Notes under the pieces: generated by a model
Database searches by the model: none
What the model saw: only the letters and a program-made list of their open reading frames with translations
Told to the model about the DNA's origin: nothing
Source: Bartonella machadoae
GTDB taxonomy: Bacteria; Pseudomonadota; Alphaproteobacteria; Rhizobiales; Rhizobiaceae
Direction: 5' to 3'
Assembly (NCBI RefSeq): GCF_022559585.1
Contig: NZ_CP087114.1
Location: 1,281,095 to 1,345,094 of the forward strand
DNA length: 64,000 nucleotides
Shown: positions 52,900 through 61,685 of the stretch, piece after piece
How positions within the stretch are numbered: position 1 is the stretch's first letter
Layout: every line of letters starts with the position of its first letter
Made by a program: the position numbers and the translations under genes

Positions 52900-53976
52900 T
52901 TATTTCCCTCCAATGACGGCTTTGAACAGCATTTCAGGACGTGTGCAAATGTAAAGCGGATAGCTGTAAACTTCAGGCTTTACCCATGCATTACGGTCAT
53001 GATCGACGATTAGCATCGTGTAGAGAGGTTTTCCCACCGTGTTGGCAAAATCTAAGCTTTCACCAGGTGCAAAGGTTTTCTGGAATACACCAGGCGCATT
53101 AACAGGAAAGAATTGACATTCATCAGGCTTAATTCCTATCGCACGCTTTGTTCCAGCCTTTGCACTCACATTATAGTTATGAATACTGCGATAATTGATA
53201 AAGGTCACACCCGCAAAGTCAAAACTACCAAAGCTCCCTGAGCCAAGAGCACTTGGTGTTGCAACGCCTCCTGCGCTATTGAGTGTCTGAGCTAAGGCTG
53301 TGTTTAAATAGGTTTCACGAATGGTTTTATGGTTTTTTAGTTTGGAAAAGAATTCATTCCCACAAAGTCCAATAATCCGTGAACGGTCAGAGAATGCTCC
53401 TTTTGAAGCTTCAATCATTCGCATAATGACCTGATCAACATTATCAGCAACATTGGTTGTTTCATTCTCCAGTTTAAAGTCAATTGGCTTTGGTGGGGTA
53501 ATTTCCCATTCCTTATACCAATCGACAATCACCGAACCATCAGCATCAAGGACAACACCTTGAACAGCACCAAGCTGCATGTTTTCCCATGTCAATTCGA
53601 TTTCAGAAATCAGTTTCTTTTGTTTTCTGGCAATATATTTCATTGCCGTCTCTAACTGATCTTCTGTGCCAAATTCACGCCGGTTTTGGATTTCTTCTGA
53701 TTTCACAGTATCACTTTTGGCAATACGGGTTGTTTTGAAAAACCGAAGATTACGACTGTCTCTGTCACCTTCTGCTAAAGGGGCTCCGCGTTCGCTGGTT
53801 TGAATAAGCGAAAATGTATTATCACGCCGTTCAATACCAACCACTGTGGTGCTGGTTTCAACTTCTTCAAAAAGATTGAGAGAGCTTACAAGACCCGGTT
53901 GAAACTCATAGTTTTCAATGGCTTTCATCATTGTAATGCTTGAGAAAGCATCATGTTTAAAAAAATTCATATCCAT
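52900..53976 (-). CDS. Major capsid protein E (lambda type)
   Basis: 358 residues of the phage major capsid protein E family (PF03864). Conserved start region (ENYEFQPGLVSSLNLFEEVE, TTTVVGIERRDNTFSLIQTS) and the motif FDFAGVTFINYRSIHNYNVS, plus the C-terminal GKPLYTMLIVDHDRNAWVKP EVYSYPLYICTRPEML region. Frame intact. Follows decoration gene D by 12 bases. Confidence 0.9.
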   Translation of the reverse strand: MDMNFFKHDAFSSITMMKAIENYEFQPGLVSSLNLFEEVETSTTVVGIERRDNTFSLIQTSERGAPLAEGDRDSRNLRFFKTTRIAKSDTVKSEEIQNRREFGTEDQLETAMKYIARKQKKLISEIELTWENMQLGAVQGVVLDADGSVIVDWYKEWEITPPKPIDFKLENETTNVADNVDQVIMRMIEASKGAFSDRSRIIGLCGNEFFSKLKNHKTIRETYLNTALAQTLNSAGGVATPSALGSGSFGSFDFAGVTFINYRSIHNYNVSAKAGTKRAIGIKPDECQFFPVNAPGVFQKTFAPGESLDFANTVGKPLYTMLIVDHDRNAWVKPEVYSYPLYICTRPEMLFKAVIGGK

Positions 53977-53988
53977 GTGCGTATTCTC

Positions 53989-54357
53989 CTATCGCAACAG
54001 AATTTTATTGTTGTCTTCTAAAGACTGGATAGCTGCCATTTTTTCTTGCTCCAGTATTGCATCGGGCCATATCAGTTCCGAAGCTTTTACAGTACTCAAA
54101 CGCGCTGTAATGACGGCACGTTGTTCTTCACCTGTTGCATCAACAGTGGCATAAGAAATCCCTGCGGGCACCGCACTGCCATCAGATGCTGCCGGATTAA
54201 GAGGGACATATTTTCCCGTTTTTGTTATCTTTCCCATGACAGTCCCAGCCTCAATGAAGGCTCCTGATGCAAACACCACTTGTTCATTTGACATGTCAGG
54301 GTCGTAGCGCCCAAGATAAGCGCCATTGCGAACATCTTCATAAATAATATGACTCAT
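53989..54357 (-). CDS. Head decoration protein D
   Basis: 122 residues from ATG 54357. Lambda D-type (HDPD) protein: EQVVFASGAFIEAGTVMGKI near the N-terminus, and GISYATVDATGEEQRAVITA. It stabilises the expanded capsid at threefold positions. Overlaps the upstream scaffold gene by 4 bases. Confidence 0.82.
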   Translation of the reverse strand: MSHIIYEDVRNGAYLGRYDPDMSNEQVVFASGAFIEAGTVMGKITKTGKYVPLNPAASDGSAVPAGISYATVDATGEEQRAVITARLSTVKASELIWPDAILEQEKMAAIQSLEDNNKILLR

Positions 54358-54788
54358 TTTATTGCCTTCCAAATTGATTGCCATTTTGCATGAATTTTTG
54401 CCTTGCTTTCTCCATCAGTATGAGGAACATAAGGCGATAGTTTTAAAGAGGCGCTTTGCGAGCTAGCCTCCGTCAAGACGCACTGGCGTGCTTTCTCGAT
54501 ACTCATACCGTTTTGAATAGCCTTTGCGGCATCAAAAGAAACCCCTAAGCGCTTTGCTTGCCTTTCAAGGGTTGTCAGTGCTTGAGCGCGCTTTCTTTCT
54601 TGTTCAAGGATGGCTTTTAGGTTTTCGCGTTTGTCCTCATTGTCTTCATCCTCCTCTTCGTCTTCGTTGTCGTCAAAGATTTCGGCGTTTTTATCGCTGT
54701 TGTGATCATTTTCATCCTCTTCTTCATCGCGGATGTCGACAATCTCTTCATCTTCTTCTTGTTGGGCGCGGTATTGTGTGCGTGCCAT
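54354..54788 (-). CDS. Acidic scaffold-like protein overlapping the protease gene
   Basis: 144 residues. AGAAGGA lies 7 bases before ATG 54788. The N-terminal 50 residues are extremely acidic (runs of Glu/Asp/Asn), followed by a coiled coil (LKAILEQERKRAQALTTLER) and an alpha domain containing MSIEKARQCVLTEAS, which resembles the C-terminal scaffold part of prophage S49 proteases. It overlaps the protease gene by 172 bases in another frame. Probably the scaffold protein (lambda Nu3 role). Confidence 0.6.
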   Translation of the reverse strand: MARTQYRAQQEEDEEIVDIRDEEEDENDHNSDKNAEIFDDNEDEEEDEDNEDKRENLKAILEQERKRAQALTTLERQAKRLGVSFDAAKAIQNGMSIEKARQCVLTEASSQSASLKLSPYVPHTDGESKAKIHAKWQSIWKAIK

Positions 54789-55684
54789 GTGTTTTGTCCT
54801 TCTTTTGCTGTTACAGTTGGGGTTTGTGAGATGAAATCCGTTAAGGATTCCAAAGCTTGCGCAAGCGTGCCTTGCGCATCTGCTAATCCAAGCGTGATAG
54901 CTTGGATGCCTATAAAAGTTTCTGCCTGTGTGTCACGAATTGCGTCCGCATTCATTGGTCTGTTTTGTGCTACCCAATCGACAAACATCTCGTAGAGCAG
55001 GGCGCAATCTGCTTGCATTTTGTTAAGCGCAATATCAGCCAATGGCTCGTGAGGATTACCATGAACCTTGTGATCACCTTCAAAGACAAAGGTCCATTTA
55101 AACCCTTGTTTTTCATCTGCGCTTGATTGGTCAAGATGCGCACAAACCACCCCAATTGAGCCGACAACGCCTGTGCGAGCTACCCAGATTTGCGAAGCAG
55201 AACAGGCAATGGCATAAGCAGCAGAACAGGCAAACTCATTGGCATGCGCCCAAATTGGTTTTTGATGCTGTTTTGAGAGTGCTTGGAATTCTTCAACCAA
55301 ATCAAACACTCCGCCGGCTTCTCCACCACCACTGTCAATATCGAGCAAAACAGCTCGGACATCAGGCTGTTTAATGGCTTCACGAAAAGAGGCGCTTAAG
55401 CCTTCATAAGAGGTTAATCCTGAAAGGGCACCAAGCCATGCACCGCGGCGCACCAGTGTGCCATGAACCGGTAGGATGGCAACATTATTGCGCACCACGT
55501 AACTCTCAGGTGGTTTGAAAGATGCGCTATCCCCTTGCAAAAAAGCCTGAGGGGCAAACTTTTCTCCTGCAAAAAGACGCGGTGCAAGAGCGTTAAGAAT
55601 GACATCAAGCTTTGTCGAGGCAAGCATATGTGGAACACCAAAAAGCCGTGATACTAAAAACGGCATGTCAAGATTATTAGTCAT
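54617..55684 (-). CDS. Prohead protease, S49 family (lambda gpC-like)
   Basis: 355 residues from ATG 55684 (longer in-frame start inside portal rejected). Motifs: VAILPVHGTLVRRG, VRAVLLDIDSGGGEAGGV, NEFACSAAYAIACSASQIW with nucleophile S154, GVVGSIGVVCAHLD and the general-base lysine K206 in GDHKVHGNP. It processes portal/capsid parts. The basic C-terminal tail (from about residue 300) is read from DNA that codes an acidic protein in the other frame and may be non-functional or the result of a frameshift. Confidence 0.85.
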   Translation of the reverse strand: MTNNLDMPFLVSRLFGVPHMLASTKLDVILNALAPRLFAGEKFAPQAFLQGDSASFKPPESYVVRNNVAILPVHGTLVRRGAWLGALSGLTSYEGLSASFREAIKQPDVRAVLLDIDSGGGEAGGVFDLVEEFQALSKQHQKPIWAHANEFACSAAYAIACSASQIWVARTGVVGSIGVVCAHLDQSSADEKQGFKWTFVFEGDHKVHGNPHEPLADIALNKMQADCALLYEMFVDWVAQNRPMNADAIRDTQAETFIGIQAITLGLADAQGTLAQALESLTDFISQTPTVTAKEGQNTWHAHNTAPNKKKMKRLSTSAMKKRMKMITTAIKTPKSLTTTKTKRRMKTMRTNAKT

Positions 55685-57218
55685 TTTTATGCGCCTCACT
55701 GCCTTGGTTGCTTTCATAAGTCTCAGAAGGATCTGAATCTGTGAAATTCGTCGTTTGATTTTCACCAGAGGGTGCCGCCATATCGGTATCAAAAGATAAA
55801 CCACGGGCACGAGCATCGGTGTGTTCTTCTTCGAGTTCGGCATGGATGCTGTCGATATCAAAACCCCGTTCGGCAAGTGCCATTCTTCGTGTTTTTAAAC
55901 CGGCGCGAATTTCTTCTTTTTCTGCCGAGATATCTTTGTTTGGATCAATCATTTCAAGCGGGGGCGCAAAGCTTTCACATTGAAGCCATGGCAAGGGATT
56001 TTCTTCCCATCCTGGTAATTCTACGCATCCAGCAAGCACGGACATTTCCACAAAGCGCTCCCAGACAATGCGGTTGAATTGAAAGGCAATGATATGTTCG
56101 CGCCATTGTTTGACGTGACGTCTAAACTGAATAATGGAGGTGCGTACATTGGAAAAATTACCCCGCGTAACGTCTTCAGTGACAACGGCATAAGGCATAT
56201 TGAGAGCCGAGCAAATTTTTAAAATATTGCGAAATTGAAAGGCTTCATAAGAACCACCAACCTCAACAGGATTTGAGAATTTTATCTCTTTATTTTCTCC
56301 TAAATAAAATGATCCACCTGGTTCAATGACAGGTAATTCGGATTCTTCTTCTTCGTCTTTTTCGTTACGATTATCAAGTAATTTGGCGTCGTTTGGGGAA
56401 TTTCCTGAGATAAACACCGCGAAAAGAGCTGCTGTTCTTTTTCGATCAAGTTTCGCATCATCATAGGATTCCAATTGAAAGATCTTTGTCATACTGCGCG
56501 TTATTTTTGGAGAACCGCGCAATTGTCCGGCAATACGGCGCTCTTTGATATGAAGGACCATTCTTGCGGGGATACGCACGCGTTCTTGGCTCTTAAATGC
56601 ACTGTTTGCAGGGCAATCATCATAGGGGTGGTGTTCCCAGAAATGATAAGCAACACGCTTGCCACTGGCATCAAATTCAATACCCATACGAATGTAATTG
56701 CCTTCAATTTCCGCAGGTCCATTGTAAGTGAGGTCCAGCATTTCGGTTGGATAGATTTGTAATTGAAGAGGCACCCCAGAGCGTCCATAAAGGTCAACAT
56801 AATGCAGTCTTACAAAACATTCGCCGGTTAAAAAGACTTCTCGTGCAATTGTTGCTTGCAAACCATAAAAGCTCGCATCTTCATCATAATCCGCCTCATC
56901 AACCCATTGCCACCATAAGTCTAAAAGCTTTTTCTTTTCTTCTTGAAATCCTTCAATACGAGGATAAGGTTTAATCCCATCACTCACAGCTGCGGAAACC
57001 CATTCTTCTGTTGCCGAGCCATAAAGAGATTCATTGTCATAAAGCCATCTTGAACGAGCAGTAATGGTTTCGCCGCATTCTTCAATTGCTTTATTGATGT
57101 GTTTTTTTGCGGGATCAAACCCACCCATGCGACGGCTTTTGCTTGCAGCTTCAAGAGGCGGATTGTGTTGACGAGAAATTGTAAAAAAGCCCGTGAGTTT
57201 ATTGATAAAGCCAGCCAT
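55677..57218 (-). CDS. Portal protein, lambda family
   Basis: 513 residues of PF05136. Motifs: ETITARSRWLYDNESLYGSA, VFLTGECFVRLHYVD, EHHPYDDCPANSAFKSQERV, RIAGQLRGSPKITRSM and YAVVTEDVTRGNFSNVRTSI. It is the DNA entry channel of the head. Overlaps the gpW-like gene by 1 base and the protease start by 8. Intact frame. Confidence 0.9.
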   Translation of the reverse strand: MAGFINKLTGFFTISRQHNPPLEAASKSRRMGGFDPAKKHINKAIEECGETITARSRWLYDNESLYGSATEEWVSAAVSDGIKPYPRIEGFQEEKKKLLDLWWQWVDEADYDEDASFYGLQATIAREVFLTGECFVRLHYVDLYGRSGVPLQLQIYPTEMLDLTYNGPAEIEGNYIRMGIEFDASGKRVAYHFWEHHPYDDCPANSAFKSQERVRIPARMVLHIKERRIAGQLRGSPKITRSMTKIFQLESYDDAKLDRKRTAALFAVFISGNSPNDAKLLDNRNEKDEEEESELPVIEPGGSFYLGENKEIKFSNPVEVGGSYEAFQFRNILKICSALNMPYAVVTEDVTRGNFSNVRTSIIQFRRHVKQWREHIIAFQFNRIVWERFVEMSVLAGCVELPGWEENPLPWLQCESFAPPLEMIDPNKDISAEKEEIRAGLKTRRMALAERGFDIDSIHAELEEEHTDARARGLSFDTDMAAPSGENQTTNFTDSDPSETYESNQGSEAHKND

Positions 57219-57466
57219 TAATAGCCTCGTGATATATTAAAATAGAAAACACGTGAACGCTTGCGTCCTTCAAGGTTCTCTATTTGTGTGTTCAGCATCT
57301 CAAGTGCTCTGCGAAGTTCCTCAACAGAACGGTTGCTTACTTGCTTATCGCCATGGCGCACGGATTGCGCTCCCGAATAAAGAGCCTCTTCAATTTGTTC
57401 GCGTCGCCTTTTTAAACTTTCAAGTCTCTCAGTTTTGCTGTTTATTTGCTTCAATTCTTCATCCAC
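57218..57466 (-). CDS. gpW-like head-tail joining protein
   Basis: 82 residues, mainly helical (RLESLKRRREQIEEALYSGA, then RSVEELRRALEMLNTQIENL), as lambda gpW. Lies between the large terminase and portal genes, the normal lambda place for W. W is needed for DNA stabilisation and tail joining. Confidence 0.75.
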   Translation of the reverse strand: MDEELKQINSKTERLESLKRRREQIEEALYSGAQSVRHGDKQVSNRSVEELRRALEMLNTQIENLEGRKRSRVFYFNISRGY

Positions 57467-57469
57467 AAA

Positions 57470-59398
57470 TTACCTCCAATCTCCTCGCATATAAGGATTT
57501 ATTATCGTTCTGAATTGCTTCCTTTGAGGTTGTGCTGTCTGCGTTCTTTTGGGAGAAGTGGATGAAGAAATCCCTGATGTTGGCTGCTCTAAAGAAGCGT
57601 CAACTTTAAGTTTTTCCAAACGCTCTTCTAAGATATCGACTTCCAGGTTAAGGTTTATTCCTGCCGAAATTAGCCCCTGTAAAGCGGCATAAGCATAAAC
57701 CCTACAATCCAAAGCCTCGTTTCTTGCTTTCTCACTTTTTTGCCATTCAATGCGCTTGAAGCCTTTAAAATATTTGATGACTTTTCTTTCAGCCGTGAGC
57801 TGGTCAAAATATTCTCGATCAAGGCTTTTATGAAAGTGTGTTGCACCAGCCCCCGATGCTTCAGGACCGGATTTTTTTAATCGTGCCGTGATAATATCTT
57901 TTGCCGCATCAACACCAACAATATAGAGATTAATCTGTCCTTTATTGTTTCTGCTTGGACGGCGTGGCCATACCGCACGCCATCCCGCCTGTCCCTTAAT
58001 CCCCCAGATGCGTCGTCCTTCACGGGGGCGTACATAATTGTAAACGGCTTGTGTATGTCCACCACCGGTATCAATACAAGCCGCTGTTATTCTGATGCCA
58101 TCTTTGTAACCAGGGTGTGACCAACGTCTTGCCAGATATTCATCCAGTTGGTCCCAGACTTCAAAAGAAGACGGATCACCAGGAATGATGTGATAATCAA
58201 TGTGCCAGCTTTCTTCACCACGCCCCCATCCAACCACTTCAAGCTCTAAGCGGTCGTTTTGCACATCGATGCCGGCGGTCAATAACACGGCTTGCGGCGG
58301 TGCAATGGGATAATCTTCGCGTTTTGCATAGAGGCTATCAGGATCAACAACTTCACCTGTTCTGTCCTCCCATGGCTCTCCAAGCACTGTATTAACAAAA
58401 GGTTGCAAAAGCGCTGGATCATCTTTCGCTTCTAAAAACTCTCTTGCGCATTCTCCCCACGTTAGCCAAGGTGAATAGAGTGCCGAAATATGATAAGAGC
58501 GTAAATTCGGTCTCGTTGATTCACTCGTAGGAACCCAGCACGCGCCTCTTTCCTCACTCATAAGATCGGTTTTTCTGTGCTCGGCATGTTCATGACCACA
58601 ATGGGCACAAACAAAAACAGCTTTTTCGGGGGCTCCTTTCGGCCACTTGATTTGCGACCAAACAATGGGCTGTAGAACCCCACACTTATCACAAGGGACA
58701 TTGTAATATCTTTGATCACCAAGCACGAAATCTTTGGCAATACGGCTTGTGTCACGGTGTGTTGGCGTGGACAATTTAAAAATCTTTCTCTGCACAAAGG
58801 TTGAGGTACGCTTTTCGGCAATCATCACAGGATCACCTTCGTTATCCACACTGAGAGGATAGGCATCAACTTCATCCAAAATCAGATAACGAATAGGCAT
58901 GGAACGCAAACCAGCAGCACTGTTTGCTCCTGTAAGCATCAATGCTCCCCCATCAAATTCTTTCGAAAACATTGTATTTCCGCTGTCACGTGCACGGGCA
59001 GGGGCAATGCGTTCACTTAAAACAGGGCTTGCCATAATCATTGGATCAAGACGCGTTTTTGACAGTTTCTTCGCGGTCTCGACAGTAGGCATTACATAAA
59101 GAGCGGGTCCCGGACTATAGTGAATAGCATAACCGCAGAAGTTCAATCCTGCTTCAGACATTCCAATTTGCGCTCCTTTCATGACAATTGTTGTTTCAAT
59201 TGGCACATAAGAAGAAAGGTTATCCATGATTTCGCGCAAATAAGGGGTACGCTTTGTTCTCCACAATCTAGGCTCTGCACTTGCTACGGTGCTAAGGTAT
59301 CTATTCTTATCCGCCCATTGCGAAACCGTGTACGGTGGATCTGGTTGTCGTGCGTCATTGGCATTGGCGAAAAATTCTTCGATTGCATTTTCATCCAT
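57470..59398 (-). CDS. Terminase large subunit, GpA family
   Basis: 642 residues of PF05876, like lambda gpA. ATPase motifs VMKGAQIGMSEAG (Walker A variant) and YLILDEVDAYP (Walker B). Zinc-ribbon pair CDKCGVLQP and CAHCGHEHAE near residue 240-270. Nuclease region contains LLTAGIDVQNDRLELEVVGW and CIDTGGGHTQAVYNYVR. It cuts at cos and pumps DNA. Overlaps the small subunit by 8 bases. Confidence 0.92.
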   Translation of the reverse strand: MDENAIEEFFANANDARQPDPPYTVSQWADKNRYLSTVASAEPRLWRTKRTPYLREIMDNLSSYVPIETTIVMKGAQIGMSEAGLNFCGYAIHYSPGPALYVMPTVETAKKLSKTRLDPMIMASPVLSERIAPARARDSGNTMFSKEFDGGALMLTGANSAAGLRSMPIRYLILDEVDAYPLSVDNEGDPVMIAEKRTSTFVQRKIFKLSTPTHRDTSRIAKDFVLGDQRYYNVPCDKCGVLQPIVWSQIKWPKGAPEKAVFVCAHCGHEHAEHRKTDLMSEERGACWVPTSESTRPNLRSYHISALYSPWLTWGECAREFLEAKDDPALLQPFVNTVLGEPWEDRTGEVVDPDSLYAKREDYPIAPPQAVLLTAGIDVQNDRLELEVVGWGRGEESWHIDYHIIPGDPSSFEVWDQLDEYLARRWSHPGYKDGIRITAACIDTGGGHTQAVYNYVRPREGRRIWGIKGQAGWRAVWPRRPSRNNKGQINLYIVGVDAAKDIITARLKKSGPEASGAGATHFHKSLDREYFDQLTAERKVIKYFKGFKRIEWQKSEKARNEALDCRVYAYAALQGLISAGINLNLEVDILEERLEKLKVDASLEQPTSGISSSTSPKRTQTAQPQRKQFRTIINPYMRGDWR

Positions 59399-59951
59399 TA
59401 TTCGTTTCTTGCAAGATTTCTAACTCCGGAGAATGAGGATCATGAAAAGGCACTGGAATGTTAACCGCCTCAAGCAAAGCTGTTCTCATATAATAATCAA
59501 TGGCACCAATAAGGCTCGCAGCATCACATCCCACTTGTGCTGCAATGCTTGCACCGAAACGGTGAGGAAACTTCAACATGGCATCACGGTGTGCTCTTCC
59601 AAATTCACGCGCCGCCTTTTTCATTTCTTCACGGTCAACCGTTGTTTCGCGTAACTTTTCCAGAGCAATCTTCTCTCTTTCAAGCGCAACTTGTATTCGC
59701 TCCAATTTGATCTCAAATTCATTGGCTGCTTTTGCGGAATCCTGTTTAATTTGTGTAGATTTCTGATGAGTTTTCTTAGTAGGATTCTCATTCCATATCG
59801 CTGTTGCAAGAGCTTCATTGACAGAACCATCTTCAAAAAGAGCAGCATCAAATTTGCCTGTTTTAATTCGAGAAACTACCGCATTATGCGACACACCCAT
59901 CTTCTTGGCAAAAGCGCGAACCGAGAGACCCTCACGATACTTCTTGTTCAT
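59391..59951 (-). CDS. Terminase small subunit-like (Nu1 role)
   Basis: 186 residues. Helix-turn-helix at the N-terminus (LSVRAFAKKMGVSHNAVVSR), a helical dimer region and a C-terminal part (RFGASIAAQVGCDAASLIGA) found in Nu1-type terminase subunits. It binds the cos site. First gene of the head operon on the minus strand. ATG 59951 follows an AT-rich region shared with the higB promoter region. Confidence 0.75.
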   Translation of the reverse strand: MNKKYREGLSVRAFAKKMGVSHNAVVSRIKTGKFDAALFEDGSVNEALATAIWNENPTKKTHQKSTQIKQDSAKAANEFEIKLERIQVALEREKIALEKLRETTVDREEMKKAAREFGRAHRDAMLKFPHRFGASIAAQVGCDAASLIGAIDYYMRTALLEAVNIPVPFHDPHSPELEILQETNNG

Positions 59952-60036
59952 TTTTATTTCCGTTATTAAACATTTATTCTTTTCTTTAGATTGGTATCAT
60001 GCTATGATACATAAAAGAACGAATGAAGGTGATTTT

Positions 60037-60318
60037 GTGATTGAATCTTTTGCGGATAAGCGGTGTAAAGATCTTTTAGAAGGGAACCCGCCCAGAGGCT
60101 TTCCTTCAACTCTAGTGCGTATAGCCCAAAGAAAATTATTTATGCTTGATAAGGCAGTTGATCTCAAGGATTTGCGCAGTCCTCCGGGAAATCGTCTAGA
60201 GGCATTGAAAGGAGAACGTAAAGGTCAATATTCTATTCGTATTAATGACCAGTTTCGTATTTGTTTTGAATGGCGTTCTAATGGCGCCTATGAAGTTGAA
60301 ATTGTAGATTATCATTGA
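60037..60318 (+). CDS. higB: HigB toxin (RelE superfamily)
   Basis: 93 residues from GTG 60037 (GAAGGTG upstream; an ATG at 60004 would add 11 residues and is not favoured). HigB pattern IESFADKRCKDLLEG, LRSPPGNRLEALKGERKGQY SIRINDQFRICFEW region with the conserved basic residues for mRNA cleavage at the ribosome. Followed by higA with 16-base gap. Transcribed opposite to the head operon. Confidence 0.88.
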   Translation: MIESFADKRCKDLLEGNPPRGFPSTLVRIAQRKLFMLDKAVDLKDLRSPPGNRLEALKGERKGQYSIRINDQFRICFEWRSNGAYEVEIVDYH

Positions 60319-60334
60319 TTTGCAGGAGGTCGAG

Positions 60335-60631
60335 ATGAAAAATTATATAGCAATACACCCCGGAGAAATTTTACGAGAAGAATATTTAAAAGAATATGCT
60401 CTTTCTGCTTATGCTCTTGCAAAAGCATTGAATGTTCCACGCACGAGGATAGAACGGATTGTTGCTGAAAACAGTCCAGTCACTCCCGATACAGCACTAA
60501 GATTAGCCTATTTTTTTGATACCACTGCTGAATTTTGGCTTAACATGCAAGCTGCTTACGACGTTAGTATATTACAAACTGAAAAAGCAGATGAATTTGC
60601 TAAAATCAATAAATTTGAATGTAGGGTTTAA
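60335..60631 (+). CDS. higA: HigA antitoxin (XRE family)
   Basis: 98 residues from ATG 60335 preceded by AGGAGG. The HigA signature IHPGEILREEYLKEY starts it and the helix-turn-helix follows (LSAYALAKALNVPRTRIERI, then TALRLAYFFDTTAEFWLNMQ). It binds HigB and the operon promoter. Together higBA is a stabilising module embedded in the prophage remnant. Confidence 0.88.
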   Translation: MKNYIAIHPGEILREEYLKEYALSAYALAKALNVPRTRIERIVAENSPVTPDTALRLAYFFDTTAEFWLNMQAAYDVSILQTEKADEFAKINKFECRV

Positions 60632-60634
60632 TCA

Positions 60635-60664
60635 CCCCCCCCCATTTTTGAGAACGGGGAGGGG
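60635..60664. terminator. Terminator between higA and antirepressor cassette
   Basis: C-rich stem pairs with GGGGAGGGG around the ATTTTTGAGAAC loop; T-rich sequence follows. It shares loop and stem with 51176-51201, and the C-tract is longer here. Confidence 0.65.
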
Positions 60665-60675
60665 TATGTTTTTAC

Positions 60676-60954
60676 TTAAGCAACCTTTTTAATAGGGCTT
60701 TCAATATTGGGAGCATAAACTTGCAATAATGGATTCATAATATGCGGTAATTCTGAAGTTCCAAAACCTGTAAGGACTGCTAAAATTTTTGTAATATTTG
60801 GCACGTCATCCTGAAGTTTTAAAATCAAAGCTTTTTCTACAATGCCTATGACTTCAACCAGTGCGCTACAGTCTTTATCTTTAATATCTTCACAATTGAC
60901 AAATTGAAACAAAGCCATCCACAAATCACATAAAAAATTGGTATCTACTTTCAT
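60676..60954 (-). CDS. Small protein downstream of antirepressor (copy 2)
   Basis: 92 residues from ATG 60954 overlapping the antirepressor stop. Paralogue of 51215-51493: first 18 and final residues are alike, the middle varies (FVNCEDIKDKDCSALVEVIG). The function is not recognised. Confidence 0.6.
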   Translation of the reverse strand: MKVDTNFLCDLWMALFQFVNCEDIKDKDCSALVEVIGIVEKALILKLQDDVPNITKILAVLTGFGTSELPHIMNPLLQVYAPNIESPIKKVA

Positions 60955-61685
60955 TGTACACCTCCATGGATTTGTTCTCTTAAGCAAGCCAATCCTCTAG
61001 ATGTGATTTTTGTTGAAGGGAGCACCTTTTCTGTACCATCCGGTCTTTGAATAGTGATAGCAGGGCAATCCATGAGACCTTTTTTGATTTTATCTTGATA
61101 AGGTAACAAAGGAGCACTCGGAGCCCGTCGATAGCCCCAATCATGTTTACGCAAGTAATCGGTTAGATCTTTTGGTCGTATTTCTAACATTTTTGCAGAT
61201 TCAATCAAACCAAACAAACCATCAGAACGTTTTAAACCGTCAAGTGCCTTGGCTTTAGGCTCTAACTCTGCAATCACATGATCTTTCTGCTCGATTTGAT
61301 TTTGTAAGTGATTCAAGAAACCAATCATTGCTTGAGGACTTGAGTAGTCAATCTGTGGTGTTGCTACTTGCTTTGCAAGTTTTTCACACTCAATAAAGTA
61401 CTCTCTTGCTTGGTGCCCTTTTTCATTACGCTCAATCATGGCAAGGTGTTTAGCCATATCTAATGTCAAGTAGTATTCTATGCTTGGACGCCCACCTTTT
61501 TCTAAAAATTTAGAAAAACCTATAAAGTCTATATTTTCCCGAAATTTACATTCTTTAATACGATTTTTAATCCAGTCTGCAAACTTTGATGTGATTTCTA
61601 AAAATGTGTGCAACTCACGTGCATTGACCGTTTGAACAGTTTCTTGATCAATAACCTGTTCTCTAATTTCTATAAGATTATTCAT
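60951..61685 (-). CDS. Phage antirepressor, AntA/KilAC type (copy 2)
   Basis: 244 residues. N-terminal AntA domain (VNARELHTFLEITSKFADWI, KNRIKECKFRENIDFIGFSK) differs clearly from copy 1, while residues about 85-244 are nearly identical (only a few substitutions). This suggests domain exchange: a variable recognition domain on a constant KilAC-type domain. AAGGA before ATG 61685; the leader upstream holds a matching c4-like structure with changed loops. Confidence 0.85.
   Translation of the reverse strand: MNNLIEIREQVIDQETVQTVNARELHTFLEITSKFADWIKNRIKECKFRENIDFIGFSKFLEKGGRPSIEYYLTLDMAKHLAMIERNEKGHQAREYFIECEKLAKQVATPQIDYSSPQAMIGFLNHLQNQIEQKDHVIAELEPKAKALDGLKRSDGLFGLIESAKMLEIRPKDLTDYLRKHDWGYRRAPSAPLLPYQDKIKKGLMDCPAITIQRPDGTEKVLPSTKITSRGLACLREQIHGGVQ

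Noticed and set aside
54702..55374. Plus-strand ORFs opposite the protease gene
   Set aside because: Antisense shadows of an S49 protease with visible catalytic residues.
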